Shown here: positions 33,806 through 35,831 of the stretch, in pieces
Position numbering within the stretch: the stretch's first letter is position 1
Layout of the letters: each line of letters opens with the position of its first letter
Notes under the pieces: model-generated
Database searches by the model: none
The model's input: the letters and a program-made list of their open reading frames with translations, nothing else
Told to the model about the DNA's origin: nothing
Origin: CAYYNQ01 sp964473105
GTDB lineage: Bacteria > Sumerlaeota > Sumerlaeia > MVZB01
Assembly (NCBI GenBank): GCA_964473105.1
Contig: CAYYNQ010000020.1
Coordinates: 1-35,831 of the forward strand
DNA length: 35,831 nucleotides
Direction: 5' to 3'
Translations under genes and position numbers: made by a program

Positions 33806-34795
33806 TCATCCCAGATCCACCTGGTAAAGGATCGGTACACCCTTCATCATTCGGCGAACATTCTCCAGACCTGCACCGGCGCGCCTCCGGGCCGTGCCCT
33901 CGGTGACCCCTGCGGTGTGCGGTGTGGCAAGTAACTGATCGAGTTTCAGCAGCGGGTGGTCCGGATCAACGGGCTCCTCATGGAATACGTCCAGCGCGGC
34001 ACCCCGGATCCGTTTCTGAAGCAGGGCCTCGAGCAGGGCCTCTTCATCCACAATCTCACCGCGTGCCACGTTGATCAGAATCGACGAGGGTTTCATCTGT
34101 TCCAGAACGGATCGGTCAATCATGCTCCTTGTCTGTTCGGTGTTTGGCACATGCAAGGACAGGTAATCGGATTCCCTGGCCATGTCGCCCAATTTTCCGG
34201 GGTCAAAAAATGTATCGACCCCCAGGTCTCTGAGGTCTTCATCGGATGGTTTCATCATTTCGGTCGCCAGCACACGCATGCCGAGGGCTGCCGCCCGTGA
34301 TGCCAGTTCCTTGCCGCTGGCGCCCAGCCCGACGATGCCAAGGGTGGCTTCACACAGTTCCGTGCAGACCGGAATACAGATCACGCGTTCCTGCAGACTG
34401 TCCCGGCATTCAAAATGTCTCTTGGCGAAAAAAAACATCGCGTATAGGGCATGCTCGGCCAGTGCGATGGCGCTGAACGGGCCCGGTGCATTGGCGAGAG
34501 TGATGCCCCGCTCCCGAAAGGTCTTCAGATCCATATGGTCCGTCCCGTTGGACAAGGTTTGCCAGAACCTGACACCCGCGTCCGCCGCGGCATGGATCAA
34601 TCCCGTCTCACGACCGTAGAACCCGTCTTCAAAGACGATATCCACACCTTCAAACTGTTCCGTGGCGGGTTGAGTCCGGTCATATTCGCGCCACGGGATG
34701 TCGGGTGTGACCTGTTCAAGGAAACTTTCGTGCAGCTTAACTCCCCAAGGGTGTCCGGTCTTATGGTGCCCGATATATAGAATTTGGAGCGTCAT
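33806..34795 (-). CDS. D-2-hydroxyacid dehydrogenase, catalytic triad intact
   Basis: A 329-residue NAD(P)-dependent D-isomer-specific 2-hydroxyacid dehydrogenase. The Rossmann loop is LGIVGLGASGKELASRAAALG, with an acidic Glu near the end of the second strand, favouring NAD. The triad is complete: Arg in INVARGEIVDE, Glu in LDVFHEEPVDPDHPL and His in TPHTAGVTEGT. It would reduce a 2-keto acid or oxidise a D-2-hydroxy acid; the substrate is unknown. It differs clearly from the dehydrogenase-like protein at 28604, which has lost two of these three residues. The start ATG at 34795 has only GGAAGAAC upstream. It lies between a tiny Tat-signal gene and the NRAMP-fold transporter gene, probably in one transcript. 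Confidence 0.92.
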   Translation of the reverse strand: MTLQILYIGHHKTGHPWGVKLHESFLEQVTPDIPWREYDRTQPATEQFEGVDIVFEDGFYGRETGLIHAAADAGVRFWQTLSNGTDHMDLKTFRERGITLANAPGPFSAIALAEHALYAMFFFAKRHFECRDSLQERVICIPVCTELCEATLGIVGLGASGKELASRAAALGMRVLATEMMKPSDEDLRDLGVDTFFDPGKLGDMARESDYLSLHVPNTEQTRSMIDRSVLEQMKPSSILINVARGEIVDEEALLEALLQKRIRGAALDVFHEEPVDPDHPLLKLDQLLATPHTAGVTEGTARRRAGAGLENVRRMMKGVPILYQVDLG

Positions 34796-34852
34796 AATTG
34801 CTTTGTTCTTCCCAGGATCACGGATTCTCGGATGTCTCCTGCGGATGTTGAA

Positions 34853-35116
34853 TTAGTCAGCAGGCTGGTTGAACAGCTTTGCGATCCTGTCACAGTCTTT
34901 TTCCTTATGCCTGATCGGCTCGTTCCGTGCCGGGTTTTCACCGCCGCGCTTGCTTTCGATATGGACGGGGAGCCCTTCCTGCTTCCCGCTGGATGGGACG
35001 GTCATTCCGGTGACACCCGGCTGGTGGGCAAACACATTGGCGGGCAGGGGCGGGACCGTCGCGATCAAAGTCCCGGACTTCAACAATCGTCGGCGTGAAA
35101 TATTTGAATGAGACAG
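34853..35116 (-). CDS. Very small Tat-signal protein of unknown function, apparent CTG start
   Basis: The frame encodes a twin-arginine signal (SRRRLLKSGTLIATVPPL, likely cut after NVFA) followed by only about 55 residues: hydrophilic, with a single Cys (KDCDRIAKLFNQPAD end). Codon third positions are GC-rich as in its neighbours, which supports real coding. There is no ATG or GTG in frame; a stop lies 15 codons upstream. The best start is CTG at 35116-35114, seven bases after a strong GAGGGAG (35124-35130). Alternatives are the TTG codons inside the signal. It may be a true small periplasmic protein, or the stub of a longer Tat-exported protein such as a sulfatase. It stands 57 bases before the dehydrogenase gene. 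Confidence 0.5.
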   Translation of the reverse strand: MSHSNISRRRLLKSGTLIATVPPLPANVFAHQPGVTGMTVPSSGKQEGLPVHIESKRGGENPARNEPIRHKEKDCDRIAKLFNQPAD

Positions 35117-35277
35117 GTTGTGGCTCCCTCGACACTCGGTTCTCTATGAATTTCAAATTCCCGTTGAGATGCCCGATTCAGGAGATAATCAATTGCCTGG
35201 CGGAAAGCGAATACAATAACAGTCCCATATGGAAATGTCCACATCGGTGACCCTCATGGGGGCCCGGACTTATATAA

Positions 35278-35306
35278 TTGGTATATCCATAAAAATGGCA
35301 TACAAT
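35278..35306 (+). promoter_or_regulatory. Sigma70-type promoter of the terminal secreted protein gene
   Basis: TTGGTA (35278-35283) and TACAAT (35301-35306) are 17 bases apart, 23 bases before the ATG at 35330. A separate TATAAT lies at 35273-35278 but has no partner box. The region 35117-35277 is the divergent spacer to the Tat-signal gene and shows nothing else. Confidence 0.55.
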
Positions 35307-35329
35307 AAACGCAGGTTTCTTCAGGGAGG

Positions 35330-35831
35330 ATGAACTTGTCGGCCGGGATCTGTGTCTTGAAACGATTCCCCCGTTTTTGGATTTACCTGACGGGGCTTTT
35401 ATTGTTGTTCACGGTCATGCAGTTCGGGCTACATGCGATGAGCAATGCCGCAGGGGGCAGGGTTGAAAAACTCTCAACCGCCGTGGATTCCGCAGCCCCT
35501 GTTCTGACCAACCCGGGCGGGGCGCACGCCGCACTGGCGGGAACAGATCACGTTTCGTCCGACCAGCTCAATGCCGCCAATGCCCTCGTTTATATCGGCC
35601 TTTTTGACCCCCTGGAACATGCCACCCCGACCCCGACACCGACCCCCACACCTGTTCCTGAGACCATTTTATTTGAGGATTGGAACACGGGCTCGATCAA
35701 CCCGACTCGCTGGAAGACAAGCATCCAGACCAGCGAGGGCGGCGGACGCCTTGACCTTGAGAACCTGGGTGGAGGGGATTATGCCGTCTTTTTCCAGGGT
35801 CCGCCCGGAGGCAGCGGGTCGGATCATACAA
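35330..35831 (+). CDS. Secreted protein with Thr-Pro linker and lectin/CBM-like domain (partial, C-terminus outside window)
   Basis: The frame is open from the ATG at 35330 to the window end (167 codons). A basic start (VLKRFPRFW) and a hydrophobic segment (IYLTGLLLLFTVMQFGLHAM) form a signal peptide or anchor. A mature stretch follows, then the linker TPTPTPTPTPVPE near residues 103-115. After the linker, ILFEDWNTGSINPTRWKTSI begins a beta-sandwich domain like those of LamG/legume-lectin or carbohydrate-binding modules (the usual xDxFxxGxLDPxxW opening). The protein probably binds polysaccharide or another surface outside the cell. GGGAGG touches the ATG, so the TTG two codons later (35336, 6 bases from the ribosome site) may be the true start. 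Confidence 0.75.
   Translation, partial: MNLSAGICVLKRFPRFWIYLTGLLLLFTVMQFGLHAMSNAAGGRVEKLSTAVDSAAPVLTNPGGAHAALAGTDHVSSDQLNAANALVYIGLFDPLEHATPTPTPTPTPVPETILFEDWNTGSINPTRWKTSIQTSEGGGRLDLENLGGGDYAVFFQGPPGGSGSDHT

Noticed and set aside
1..35831. CRISPR arrays, insertion sequences or phage genes
   Set aside because: No regularly spaced repeats, transposase or phage-like proteins were found on either strand.

Overview
The window is about 36 kb from the chromosome of a Gram-negative, moderately GC-rich heterotrophic bacterium. Many genes are secreted or envelope-related: several signal peptides, one Tat signal, a WecA-type lipid-carrier transferase, and a secreted protein with a Thr-Pro repeat linker. 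The housekeeping genes (recA, guaA, trpF, zapA, tRNA-Arg) are intact but do not fix a phylum. The C1 genes and TP-rich linkers are compatible with PVC-type or candidate-phylum bacteria such as Hydrogenedentota or Sumerlaeota; this is only a guess. No phage, IS element or CRISPR array is visible.

Region 1 (1-4050) holds the N-terminal part of a secreted GH32-like protein, a small DUF4440-like lipoprotein, an unrecognised secreted protein and tRNA-Arg(CCG). Region 2 (4050-12600) is an envelope polysaccharide neighbourhood: a GT-C glycosyltransferase with a C-terminal Ig-like domain, a MazG-like hydrolase, a HAD phosphatase, a dTDP-rhamnose 4-epimerase-like SDR, DUF2784, a GT4 glycosyltransferase, and, divergently, an MBL-fold hydrolase and a WecA-like transferase. 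Region 3 (12800-17730) carries a ZapB-like/ZapA pair, recA, guaA and trpF. Region 4 (18020-24170) is a minus-strand formate dehydrogenase operon (fdhB-fdhA-fdhD, then mobA) behind a strong sigma70-type promoter.

Region 5 (24400-34800) is the most interesting. A plus-strand block encodes a cytochrome P450, two diverged PanB-fold proteins (ketopantoate hydroxymethyltransferase-like) and a D-2-hydroxyacid-dehydrogenase-like protein. The two PanB-like proteins have lost different, largely complementary active-site residues, and the dehydrogenase-like protein lacks the catalytic His and Glu. I infer a repurposed, possibly undescribed pathway. Around this block lie the remains of a corrinoid methyltransferase module: a URO-D-type methyltransferase pseudogene with several in-frame stops, a fused C-terminal scrap of a corrinoid protein, and a nonsense- and frameshift-broken pterin-binding methyltransferase. 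The ASKHA/2Fe-2S corrinoid-reactivation protein, the small Virulence_fact-family protein, an NRAMP-fold transporter without the metal-binding motifs, and an intact D-2-hydroxyacid dehydrogenase all remain.

The window ends with a very small Tat-signal protein and the start of a secreted protein with a TPTPTP linker. A shared C1 theme is plausible: formate oxidation, folate-linked PanB chemistry and corrinoid methyl transfer. The sequence does not prove that the surviving genes act together.
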